This document shows, piece by piece, positions 1 to 6,159 of a stretch of 7,838 nucleotides of DNA. Under the pieces are notes generated by a model. That model was not told where the DNA came from. It searched no databases and was given only the letters and a program-made list of their open reading frames with translations. This stretch comes from Holosporales bacterium (GTDB taxonomy: Bacteria > Pseudomonadota > Alphaproteobacteria > Paracaedibacterales > UBA11393). The position numbers and the translations under genes are program-made. The stretch's first letter is position 1; each line of letters opens with the position of its first letter. The DNA is taken from NCBI GenBank assembly GCA_003542655.1, contig DPKF01000032.1, forward strand, positions 1 to 7,838, given 5' to 3'.

Positions 1-332
1 ACCGCTGCTAAATATTTTGGCGTATTTTTATAAAAAGCTGCCGCCAGTAAACTGAGTGTCTGGCGGGCATTTGTCGATACAAATATATATATATCATCAG
101 ACAAATTTTCTGCCGTTTTTAAGCAATCTTCTTCAACGACAAAAAACTTAGCCCCACTTTCATAAGCTTCTTTTATATGTTTTGCAACATCATCGCACGG
201 GATCGCAACAAAAAGATTATTTTCAGCAACCTCTTGAGAATGACAAGAAATACCGGAGACGATTCCGTCTAAGTCATCGCCCTCTTCAACAATAAAACCA
301 ATAGCTGTTAGCAACTCACTTAATTTTTTCAT
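1..332 (-). CDS. murE: MurE, UDP-N-acetylmuramoyl-tripeptide synthetase (N-terminal part only)
   Basis: This is the first ~110 codons of a gene that runs off the left edge. MurE is the cytoplasmic ATP-dependent ligase that adds the third stem-peptide residue (normally meso-diaminopimelate in Gram-negatives) to UDP-MurNAc-L-Ala-D-Glu. The visible part matches the MurE N-terminal Rossmann-like domain: MKKLSELL, then GIVSGIS, NNLFVAIP, an alanine/glycine helix ending ESGAKFFVVEE, and IFVSTNARQTLSLLAAAFYK near residues 85-102. The ATP-binding GTNGKT motif and the substrate-specificity loop lie outside the window, so the residue added cannot be read. The ATG shares an ATGA overlap with the ftsI stop codon, and no strong Shine-Dalgarno precedes it, so translation is probably coupled to ftsI. 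One oddity: the usual D-S-R-x-V block reads CHSQEV (about residues 30-35). The identification rests on domain pattern plus the standard ftsI-murE order. Confidence 0.9.
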   Translation of the reverse strand, partial: MKKLSELLTAIGFIVEEGDDLDGIVSGISCHSQEVAENNLFVAIPCDDVAKHIKEAYESGAKFFVVEEDCLKTAENLSDDIYIFVSTNARQTLSLLAAAFYKNTPKYLAA

Positions 333-2053
333 TTTTTATAACTCGTATTAATTGTCTTAACGTCAGAAATAGCGTCTTGAGGTTCTTCAAAAATAACCGC
401 ATTTTGAACATAGTTTGGTGTTGCATACATTGGTGCAATGCGTTCAATTATACGTCTTGCAACTTTAACTGCATTCCAACCTGCTGCAGCGTAACCATAT
501 GATTCTTTCGTTGGCTTTGGATCATCTAACATAACAATCATCATAATTTCTGGATCTTCCACTGGGAATCCACCAATAAATGTTGTAATTTGCTGTTTAC
601 CGTAACCTTTACCATCTTTTTTATACACAGTTCCCGTTTTTGCAAAAATAGATAAGCCCTCAACATCTGCTTTTTTTGCTGTTCCTTCAAGCACAACTTG
701 TCGCATAAGTTTCCGAACAATTCTGGATGTTTTAGCAGATATAACGCTTTCTACCGTTTCATCCACCACATTTTTTCTCTTTAAAAGGGTTGGCGTTACT
801 TTTTTTCCATCATTTATGATAGAAGAAACCACCGTTAATATTTGAAGTGGGGTTTGAGAAACTCCATACCCGTAGGATACACTCATCAAGGATGGTTCAC
901 GCCAATCTTTTGGTATGATGGGTCTACCAAGTTCAGGCAGTTCTAAGAAAATTTTATCTAAAACCCCAAAACGCTTCATATATTCTTTTTGGTTTTTTAA
1001 TCCAAAATCTTGCGCTATTTTAACAGAGGCAATATTTGAAGATTTCAGAAATGCTTCTGTTAACGTCATAACGCGTCCAAGTCCACGAAAGTCAGAAATA
1101 GTAAAACGCCCCATTTTTATAGGACGTGATCCATCATACATACTGTTTAAATTAGCTTTTCCAGTTTCTAAGCCTATGGCAAAATTTAGAATTTTAAATA
1201 CTGATCCAGGTTCATAAACACCTAATGTGTTTTTATTAAATAAAGCGTCGGAATTAAGCAAGTCCGGCTTATGTGGATCAAAATCAGGCAACGATACCAT
1301 ACCTAGAATTTCGCCTGTTTTCACTTTCATCACAATGGCATTTCCGCCTAATGCTGAAAACTCTTTTATACCATCGTTCAGTTCCGTGCGAATAACATGT
1401 TGTACGCGAATATCCAAGCTCAACGCTAAATGATCTGCCCCTTGCTGTAATTCTATATCATATAACTGTTCTAAACCGATGAGGCCATCGCCATCAGTCC
1501 CGCACATCCCGGTGATATGTGAAAAAAGAGAACTATGTGGGTAAACACGTGTTTGATCACGATACATATAAAGCCCAGGTAGCCCCAAATCATTAAGATC
1601 TTTTTGTAGCTTTGGTGATATATGGCGCGCTAACCAAATAAAATTTTTATCCGATTCAAATTTTTTTTTCAATTCTGGTGCTGATATATTGTTTAAAATA
1701 GACGATATTTTTTGTGCAGCGTCATCAACATCTAACAATTGTTTTGGGTTAACATACGCTGATGCCGTTATAATGTTCGTCGCTAAAATTTCATTATTTT
1801 GATCCACAATGTTACGACGCAAAATTTGAAAACCATCAGTTTTTTTTAAAGACTCATCATTTGTCTCTATAAAAAGCATCAAATTCCCTAAGCGTATCGC
1901 AATCATCACAAAGCCCAAAAATAAGACAATTGCCACAATCATAATGCGCTGTTTTGCAGATTCTAAAACATCTGCATACTGTAAGCCCTTATGCCAAGAT
2001 GTAATTGACTTTGATATCGCACTCAAAGGGGTTTTAAATATGATTTTATTCAC
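329..2053 (-). CDS. ftsI: FtsI, septal class B penicillin-binding protein (PBP3)
   Basis: FtsI is the monofunctional transpeptidase that cross-links septal peptidoglycan in the FtsW-FtsI complex; it is anchored in the inner membrane with its catalytic domain in the periplasm. The 574-residue product (numbered from GTG at 2053) has a basic cytoplasmic tail, one membrane helix (about 38-60), the class B dimerisation block beginning RRNIVDQNNEILATN (about 79), the linker GDGLIGLEQLYD, and all three transpeptidase motifs: SVFK (284-287, nucleophile Ser284), SSN (338-340) and KTGT (472-475). Length is normal for the family. The frame is open up to a GTG at 2062, but there AAGG abuts the codon with no spacing. 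The GTG at 2053 has AAGGG 8 bases upstream and is preferred. It overlaps the end of ftsL by 8 bases and overlaps murE by ATGA. Position between ftsL and murE separates it from the PBP2 (mrdA) paralogue. Confidence 0.95.
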   Translation of the reverse strand: MNKIIFKTPLSAISKSITSWHKGLQYADVLESAKQRIMIVAIVLFLGFVMIAIRLGNLMLFIETNDESLKKTDGFQILRRNIVDQNNEILATNIITASAYVNPKQLLDVDDAAQKISSILNNISAPELKKKFESDKNFIWLARHISPKLQKDLNDLGLPGLYMYRDQTRVYPHSSLFSHITGMCGTDGDGLIGLEQLYDIELQQGADHLALSLDIRVQHVIRTELNDGIKEFSALGGNAIVMKVKTGEILGMVSLPDFDPHKPDLLNSDALFNKNTLGVYEPGSVFKILNFAIGLETGKANLNSMYDGSRPIKMGRFTISDFRGLGRVMTLTEAFLKSSNIASVKIAQDFGLKNQKEYMKRFGVLDKIFLELPELGRPIIPKDWREPSLMSVSYGYGVSQTPLQILTVVSSIINDGKKVTPTLLKRKNVVDETVESVISAKTSRIVRKLMRQVVLEGTAKKADVEGLSIFAKTGTVYKKDGKGYGKQQITTFIGGFPVEDPEIMMIVMLDDPKPTKESYGYAAAGWNAVKVARRIIERIAPMYATPNYVQNAVIFEEPQDAISDVKTINTSYKK

Positions 2054-2462
2054 GCCCCCCACCCTTTTTTTGATAATGAACAGATCTCACGGGTTGTTTT
2101 TTTACATTATCTTCTTCTAAGAAGGTTTCAAATGCATCCGCCTCTTGAAAAAAGACATCTGTCACAACAACATCTTTTTTTATGTCCTGAGAAGGCGTCA
2201 ACTCTTTTTTATTAACGTTTTGTATGGTGCTTTGCGTGTTTTTATTTGGCAGATATTTTACAACCAATCTATGAATGCGTTCAGGATCATTTAAATGTGC
2301 CCATTCAGCCTTTAAAACGTGGATCGTTTCTTCAGTATTTCGAATATTTTTTGTAATCATTTTATGCTCATACGCTAAATGATCAACTTCATATTTCACA
2401 CGAAATAACACAACGCCAACAACAACAGAAATGACTGCAAAAAGGGCTGTCGATGACCGCAT
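2046..2462 (-). CDS. ftsL: FtsL, cell division protein
   Basis: FtsL is a small bitopic inner-membrane protein that pairs with FtsB through a periplasmic coiled coil and, with FtsQ, activates FtsWI. The product has 138 residues: MRSS, a single membrane segment (about 5-22, rich in Val, Ala and Phe), then a charged helical stretch (about 23-62) with heptad-like spacing. The block LKAEWAHLNDPERIHRLVVKYL (about 50-71) is characteristic of alphaproteobacterial FtsL. The last ~65 residues are polar and low in complexity, with an acidic patch (EADAFETFLEED) followed by a basic, glycine-rich end, and are likely disordered. The ATG at 2462 shares one base with the rsmH stop (TAATG) and has GGGGGA 8 bases upstream. 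An in-frame TTG at 2468 would add two codons but sits too close to that site. FtsL diverges quickly in sequence; position and architecture make the call firm. Confidence 0.88.
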   Translation of the reverse strand: MRSSTALFAVISVVVGVVLFRVKYEVDHLAYEHKMITKNIRNTEETIHVLKAEWAHLNDPERIHRLVVKYLPNKNTQSTIQNVNKKELTPSQDIKKDVVVTDVFFQEADAFETFLEEDNVKKQPVRSVHYQKKGGGRE

Positions 2463-3328
2463 TAACAATATCCCCCATTAGCCGATTGAGGGGTATATAT
2501 ACCAGCACGCAATTTAGCAGAGCGTGACCTAGGGTTTTCTAAAACTTCCGCATGCGAAGGCGCTAAAGGCTTTGTTAAAATTTGAAATGGATTATCAATT
2601 AAAAAACGTTTCAACAAACGATCCTCTAAAGAATGAAAGGTAACTCCAACCAAACGTGCGCCGGGTTTTAATATTTTTAAAGATTTTTGTAAGGCATCCC
2701 TTATCTCTATTAACTCATTATTTACGAAGATACGCAAGGCCTGAAAGGTTTTTGTAGCCGCATCTATGCTATCTTTTCTCTTGACAATTCGTCGAATTAA
2801 ACCAGCGAGTTGCAAAGTTGTTTCAAACGGTTGTTCTACCCTATCTTGAACAATGGCACGCGCAATTGCCCTTGAAAAAGGCTCATCACCATAATGAAAA
2901 ATAATAGCGGCTAAATCTTTTTCACTATAGGTGTTTACAACCTCCGCTGCCGTCAACCCATTTTTTGACATGCGCATATCTAAGGGCCCATCCCGCATGA
3001 ATGAGAACCCACGATCTGCTTCATCGAGTTGAAAGGATGACACACCATAATCAAAAACTAGACCATCTACAGGTTCTACTATCACCTGGTCGATAGCGCA
3101 AAAAGTTGACTGTATAAGAGTTAGCCTTTCCCCATATTTTTCTGATTTTAATTTTTCTCCACGTGCAATTGCATCAGGATCACGATCAATACCAATTACC
3201 CGACAATTAGCCGCATCAAGTATTGCAGAAGTATAGCCCCCACCACCAAAAGTGGCATCTACATAAAGGCCACCATCTTTTGGCGAAAGATGCTGTAGCA
3301 TTTCACGTAATAAAACAGGCACATGCAT
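2462..3328 (-). CDS. rsmH: RsmH (MraW), 16S rRNA m4C1402 N4-methyltransferase
   Basis: RsmH transfers a methyl group from SAM to N4 of C1402 in the decoding centre of 16S rRNA, in the cytoplasm. The 288-residue protein starts HVPVLLREML as the family does. It then shows the SAM-binding loop VDATFGGGGYTSAIL (23-37) and the acidic ribose-binding segment GIDRDPDAI (46-54). The family block FDYGVSSFQLDEADRGFSF continues into DGPLDMRM (92-120). KTFQALRIFVNNEL (193-206), FHSLEDRLLKRF (231-242) and the terminal RSRSAKLRA follow. It is slightly shorter than the common ~310 residues, with no core motif missing. No convincing Shine-Dalgarno precedes the ATG; the upstream bases are T- and A-rich. It overlaps ftsL by one base and is the first gene of the local dcw operon; mraZ, its frequent upstream partner, is absent from the preceding gap. 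Confidence 0.96.
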   Translation of the reverse strand: MHVPVLLREMLQHLSPKDGGLYVDATFGGGGYTSAILDAANCRVIGIDRDPDAIARGEKLKSEKYGERLTLIQSTFCAIDQVIVEPVDGLVFDYGVSSFQLDEADRGFSFMRDGPLDMRMSKNGLTAAEVVNTYSEKDLAAIIFHYGDEPFSRAIARAIVQDRVEQPFETTLQLAGLIRRIVKRKDSIDAATKTFQALRIFVNNELIEIRDALQKSLKILKPGARLVGVTFHSLEDRLLKRFLIDNPFQILTKPLAPSHAEVLENPRSRSAKLRAGIYTPQSANGGYC

Positions 3329-3363
3329 AAAAAATCATTTTCTATTTATAAAAATTGAGCAAG

Positions 3364-3369
3364 AGTATA
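3364..3369 (-). promoter_or_regulatory. Possible -10 element upstream of rsmH
   Basis: Read on the minus strand, TATACT (five of six bases of TATAAT) begins inside the last AGGTNNGCTA copy. It would start transcription about 29 bases before the rsmH ATG, a sensible leader length. No -35 box is visible at 16-18 bases: the hexamer at 17-base spacing is TAGGCG, which lies between the repeats. If real, this promoter would need an activator bound at the repeats. This is inference from weak motifs. Confidence 0.25.
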
Positions 3370-3407
3370 GCGTACCTAGCTAACCTCGCCTACATCTTAG
3401 CGCACCT
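3368..3407 (-). repeat. Three direct AGGTNNGCTA copies upstream of rsmH
   Basis: On the minus strand the 10-mer AGGTNNGCTA occurs three times in one orientation: AGGTGCGCTA (3407-3398), AGGTTAGCTA (3386-3377) and AGGTACGCTA (3377-3368, sharing one base with the previous copy). The starts are offset by 21 and 9 bases, 30 in total, close to whole helical turns, so the copies would lie roughly on one face of DNA. They sit about 40-80 bases before rsmH, where the operator of a dcw promoter would be expected. The copies are plainly visible; the role as protein-binding sites is inference. Confidence 0.5.
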
Positions 3408-3441
3408 CACATTGAATGTAAATAAAAAATATTTCACATTG

Positions 3442-3471
3442 TCTATATTCATGAATATTCTTACTTATCAA
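3442..3471 (-). promoter_or_regulatory. Possible distal promoter with a 14-base palindrome, rseP-rsmH gap
   Basis: Minus-strand TTGATA (3471-3466) and TATAGA (3447-3442) are separated by 18 bases and resemble a sigma70 -35/-10 pair (five and four matches to consensus). A perfect palindrome, ATATTCATGAATAT (3445-3458), fills most of the spacer and overlaps the -10. Transcription from here would give a leader of about 107 bases ahead of rsmH. AT-rich DNA produces such matches by chance, so the promoter call is weak, while the palindrome itself is exact. The rest of the 219-base gap (3329-3547) shows no gene and no GC-rich hairpin with a U-tract that could terminate rseP. Confidence 0.22.
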
Positions 3472-3547
3472 ATACTTACAGAATATACCCACATCTATTT
3501 GAAAATGCTGTCAATTGTATGGCTGTTTTTCAATATTGGGGATCAAA

Positions 3548-4681
3548 TCAACTAACGCCAATCATGCTTAAAAAACGTTCCACAAGCTTATAACGGCTAA
3601 CATCACTCAACATAGCATAACTCATTAACCCAATCACAAGCGTTGCACCAATGCGATAAAACCACAATTGAACAATCTCTGGAATGGGGCGACGAATAAT
3701 CAGTTCTACTGTATTCATCAAAATGTGACCACCATCCAGCACCGGAACTGGGAACAGGTTAATCACACCCAATTGAATAGATATCCAGGCCATTAACTGT
3801 AGGAAAGGCCAAATACCATCTGATGCTGCTTGAGAAAAAGCATCACCAATACTTAAAATGCCACCTAGTTGACCACCTTTCATGCCACCCGTAATCAAAA
3901 CACCAAAACCAACAAGCGTATCAACAATAAACCTGTATGTCATATAAAAAGATTGTTTGACGGCATCCATAAAACTAAGGGGGTTAAACTGAATGGCTTC
4001 ATCACTACTTTTTGGTGATATACCCAAAGTTTTAACTGGTGTTTTCTCTTGTGTGGTGTCATCAATACTAAACAAGTCAACTGTAACCGTCTGCTCTGTG
4101 CCATCACGTTCAACAAGAACAGGAACAGATGTTCCAGCATTCTCACTTAAGGGTTTTTTGATATCAAGAAACGTTTTAATATCAACGTGTTGCACTTTTA
4201 AAATTTTATCATTTACCTGAAGACCAGAACGTTCTGCTGCAGAATGTTCAAATATTTTACCAATGACAGGCTGAATAATAGGTTCACCCTTAAAATTAAA
4301 AATCACAAAAAAGACTAAAATTGAGAAAATAAAATTCGCAAGCGGCCCTGCAGCGGCAACAGCAATCCGTTGTAAAGGTGTTTTTCCCTGTAACGTTAGC
4401 GCTTTTTCTTCTTCTTTAATAGAGGAGGATTCTGATGGCTGACTTGCTGCATTTTCATCACCATGCATTTTAACATATCCACCAAGTGGAATAAGGCTAA
4501 ACTGCCAGCGGGTGCCGTGGCTATCGGTCCATCCAAAAAGCTCGTGACCAAAACCAATGGAAAAAACATCAACTTTTACACCATTGCGGCGCGCGACCCA
4601 AAAATGTCCGTATTCATGAACAAAAACGATAATCGATAAAGCCACAATAAATGGTAAAATTTGATGAATGATATAGTCCAT
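3548..4681 (-). CDS. rseP: RseP/MmpA-type site-2 (M50) intramembrane zinc metalloprotease
   Basis: RseP cleaves membrane-embedded substrates such as anti-sigma factors and leftover signal peptides after a first periplasmic cut; in Caulobacter the homologue MmpA cleaves PodJ. The product has 377 residues. HEYGH (22-26) in the first membrane helix supplies the zinc-binding histidines and catalytic Glu23. SLIPLGGYVKMHGDE follows at about 62-75, then a helix around AAAGPLANFIFSILVFFVIF (about 110-130). One PDZ-like domain spans about 137-205. The conserved NLFPVPVLDGGH (about 308-319) gives the third zinc ligand, Asp316. Only one PDZ domain fits, whereas E. coli RseP (about 450 residues) has two; one is usual in Alphaproteobacteria. 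The ATG at 4681 has AAGGAT about 9 bases upstream, running into the antiporter stop codon, with 13 bases between the genes. The common neighbours dxr, cdsA and uppS are not seen here. Confidence 0.95.
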   Translation of the reverse strand: MDYIIHQILPFIVALSIIVFVHEYGHFWVARRNGVKVDVFSIGFGHELFGWTDSHGTRWQFSLIPLGGYVKMHGDENAASQPSESSSIKEEEKALTLQGKTPLQRIAVAAAGPLANFIFSILVFFVIFNFKGEPIIQPVIGKIFEHSAAERSGLQVNDKILKVQHVDIKTFLDIKKPLSENAGTSVPVLVERDGTEQTVTVDLFSIDDTTQEKTPVKTLGISPKSSDEAIQFNPLSFMDAVKQSFYMTYRFIVDTLVGFGVLITGGMKGGQLGGILSIGDAFSQAASDGIWPFLQLMAWISIQLGVINLFPVPVLDGGHILMNTVELIIRRPIPEIVQLWFYRIGATLVIGLMSYAMLSDVSRYKLVERFLSMIGVS

Positions 4682-4694
4682 GAGTTCAAAATCC

Positions 4695-6035
4695 TTATTT
4701 ATTTGTTTCGTCTAAAAGCTTAGAACGGTGATTCCACGTTAGGGCAAAAAAGAAGGCGCCAATTAATGTTGAAACACTCATTACCATAAAAGTATAATCC
4801 CATCCGCAATAATCGACAAGGGCACCAAAACCAGCACCGGCAACAGCTGTGCCAATATAACCAATTGTACCCGTTAACCCTGATGCCACACCAGCCGTAC
4901 GCTTGGATGAAAAATCAACAGCGGCAACCCCAACCAGTATCTGCGGGCCGGAAATCATGAAACCAATACCAACCATACCAATTAAATGCGCCCATGTGGC
5001 ACCAATGGGTGATAACCATAAAAAAGTTATTGCAGCGCTGATGCCCAGCATAAAAAAGAACCCAGCACGACCACGATATCCGTTAAAGAACTTGTCAGAT
5101 AATATGCCGGCCAAAATGCCACCAAAAATACCGGCAACATCATAGGCAGCCGTTAAGCTTGTTGCTTGATAAATGGTACTTCCCTTCATTTCGCGAAGCA
5201 TTGTAGGGCCCCACGTAAAGATACTCATCCTTGTAACATAAACAAAAAAGTTAGCAACACACATGTACCACACCAACTTGTTGCGTAAAACTTTTTTTGT
5301 CAGCACATCCCATGAGGACATATCCGCATCAACTACATTGGTTTCTAAACCATGATGTTCTTCCATAGAAGGCAAACCGATAGATTCAGGCGTATCGCGC
5401 ATGGCAATAAATAAAGCAACAGACATAAACATGCTGAAAATTGCAGGTACAAAAAACACATAACGCCAACCGGCGTGCATCAGTAAATACCCACCAACAA
5501 TGAGAATAATCGCCCCACCAATTTGTTGTGAGGAATTCCAAACAGCCCATTTTGTTCCAAGTTCTTTTGGACTAAACCAATGTGTTAAAAGACGTGCACA
5601 TGAAGGCCAACCAAGGGATTGAAAGCACATATTAACAACCCAAGCCGCCATAAAATGTGACAAATCATCACATAAGCCAAAATAAAAGCTTGTAATGCCC
5701 GACATAAATAACCCAAAGGTCATCAAATAACGTGCGCTCATGCGGTCGCCAATCATACCTGCAGCAGCTTTACCCAAACCATAAAGCAATGCACCAGCAG
5801 ACCAAATAGCACCAATTTGGGTTTTACTATACCCAAGATCTTGTTCAATTGCAGGAATGGCTAAAGCAAAATTTTGTCTAATTAAATAAAAGGAAGCATA
5901 ACCCGCTATCATGCATAACATAATACGCATACGCCAGTATTTGAATGTTTTACCATGCGCGCACAATTGTTCTTTTTGGTCACCCTGGTATTGATTTAAA
6001 TCCAGTTCAGTATCCAGCAAAGCAAATTGTTTCAA
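4695..6035 (-). CDS. Organophosphate:phosphate antiporter (GlpT/UhpT/UhpC-like MFS)
   Basis: This is a 446-residue inner-membrane major facilitator, about 12 helices, of the organophosphate:Pi antiporter family, which exchanges sugar phosphates or glycerol-3-phosphate for phosphate. Family signatures in order are KYWRMRIMLCMIAGYASFY, LIRQNFALAIP, YGLGKAAAGMIGDRMSARY, WPSCARLLTHWFSPKE, MRDTPESIGLP, NKLVWYMCVANFFVYVTR, SDKFFNGYRG and GWDYTFMVM. By recall of GlpT, the two phosphate-binding arginines correspond to Arg53 and Arg269, and GlpT Lys80 to Lys89. GlpT His165 appears as Gln170, so substrate choice may differ. UhpC homologues in E. coli act as sensors, but no uhpA/uhpB partner is present, so a transport role is more likely. 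The start is TTG at 6035, supported by AGGGGG 5 bases upstream; no ATG lies near the conserved N-terminus. It is divergent from hemW and followed closely by rseP. The substrate cannot be read from sequence. Confidence 0.88.
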   Translation of the reverse strand: MKQFALLDTELDLNQYQGDQKEQLCAHGKTFKYWRMRIMLCMIAGYASFYLIRQNFALAIPAIEQDLGYSKTQIGAIWSAGALLYGLGKAAAGMIGDRMSARYLMTFGLFMSGITSFYFGLCDDLSHFMAAWVVNMCFQSLGWPSCARLLTHWFSPKELGTKWAVWNSSQQIGGAIILIVGGYLLMHAGWRYVFFVPAIFSMFMSVALFIAMRDTPESIGLPSMEEHHGLETNVVDADMSSWDVLTKKVLRNKLVWYMCVANFFVYVTRMSIFTWGPTMLREMKGSTIYQATSLTAAYDVAGIFGGILAGILSDKFFNGYRGRAGFFFMLGISAAITFLWLSPIGATWAHLIGMVGIGFMISGPQILVGVAAVDFSSKRTAGVASGLTGTIGYIGTAVAGAGFGALVDYCGWDYTFMVMSVSTLIGAFFFALTWNHRSKLLDETNK

Positions 6036-6060
6036 CAGCGCCCCCTAACAGAGTAAAATA

Positions 6061-6090
6061 TCAATAATGCATTCAAAAAAAACATGTCAA
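6061..6090 (-). promoter_or_regulatory. Candidate promoter of the antiporter-rseP unit
   Basis: On the minus strand a perfect -35 TTGACA (6090-6085) is followed after 18 bases by TATTGA (6066-6061), a poor -10 with three of six matches. Transcription would begin about 20 bases before the TTG start codon. The -35 is one arm of the palindrome shared with hemW. The weak -10 leaves this less certain than the opposite promoter. Confidence 0.35.
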
Positions 6091-6099
6091 AATTGACAT
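6084..6099. promoter_or_regulatory. Palindrome shared by two divergent -35 boxes
   Basis: ATGTCAA-AA-TTGACAT is a perfect inverted repeat with 7-base arms. Each arm contains TTGACA on the strand facing its own gene, so the two -35 elements stand back to back two bases apart. This geometry makes the two polymerase sites mutually exclusive, and the symmetry could also serve as an operator for a dimeric regulator. The repeat is certain; regulation by a protein is inference. Confidence 0.5.
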
Positions 6100-6121
6100 A
6101 CAGAACAAATCATACTATAAA
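6093..6121 (+). promoter_or_regulatory. sigma70-type promoter of hemW
   Basis: TTGACA (6093-6098), an optimal 17-base spacer, then TATAAA (6116-6121), five of six bases of the -10 consensus. Expected transcription start is near 6128, giving a leader of about 32 bases before the ATG. It is the best promoter match noticed in the window. A second CTATAG at 6124-6129 could act as an alternative -10 but has no suitably spaced -35. Confidence 0.65.
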
Positions 6122-6159
6122 CACTATAGCGCAAAAATGCAAGTTTTTCAGACAATCGA

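Noticed and set aside
915..1433. Plus-strand open frames of 100 and 68 codons within ftsI
   Set aside because: Both are antisense shadows of the strongly conserved ftsI transpeptidase region.
2051..2075. A possible programmed frameshift at the end of ftsL (A-AAA-AAG in frame, then a G-rich run)
   Set aside because: A -1 shift meets a TGA within five codons, changing only the last few residues, and no downstream stem-loop was seen. The ftsI frame is +1, which this heptamer would not favour. Homopolymer runs are common in AT-rich genomes.
3509..3547. A promoter from TTGACA (minus strand 3514-3509) after rseP, or a terminator at CAATATTG
   Set aside because: The nearest good -10 (TATATT) is 21 bases away, too far. 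The short AT palindrome has no GC stem or U-tract.
3355..3555. A 66-codon plus-strand open frame with a TTG start in the rseP-rsmH gap
   Set aside because: No ribosome binding site, an odd Ile/Leu/Tyr composition typical of translated AT-rich spacer, it runs into the end of rseP on the other strand, and no recognisable motif.
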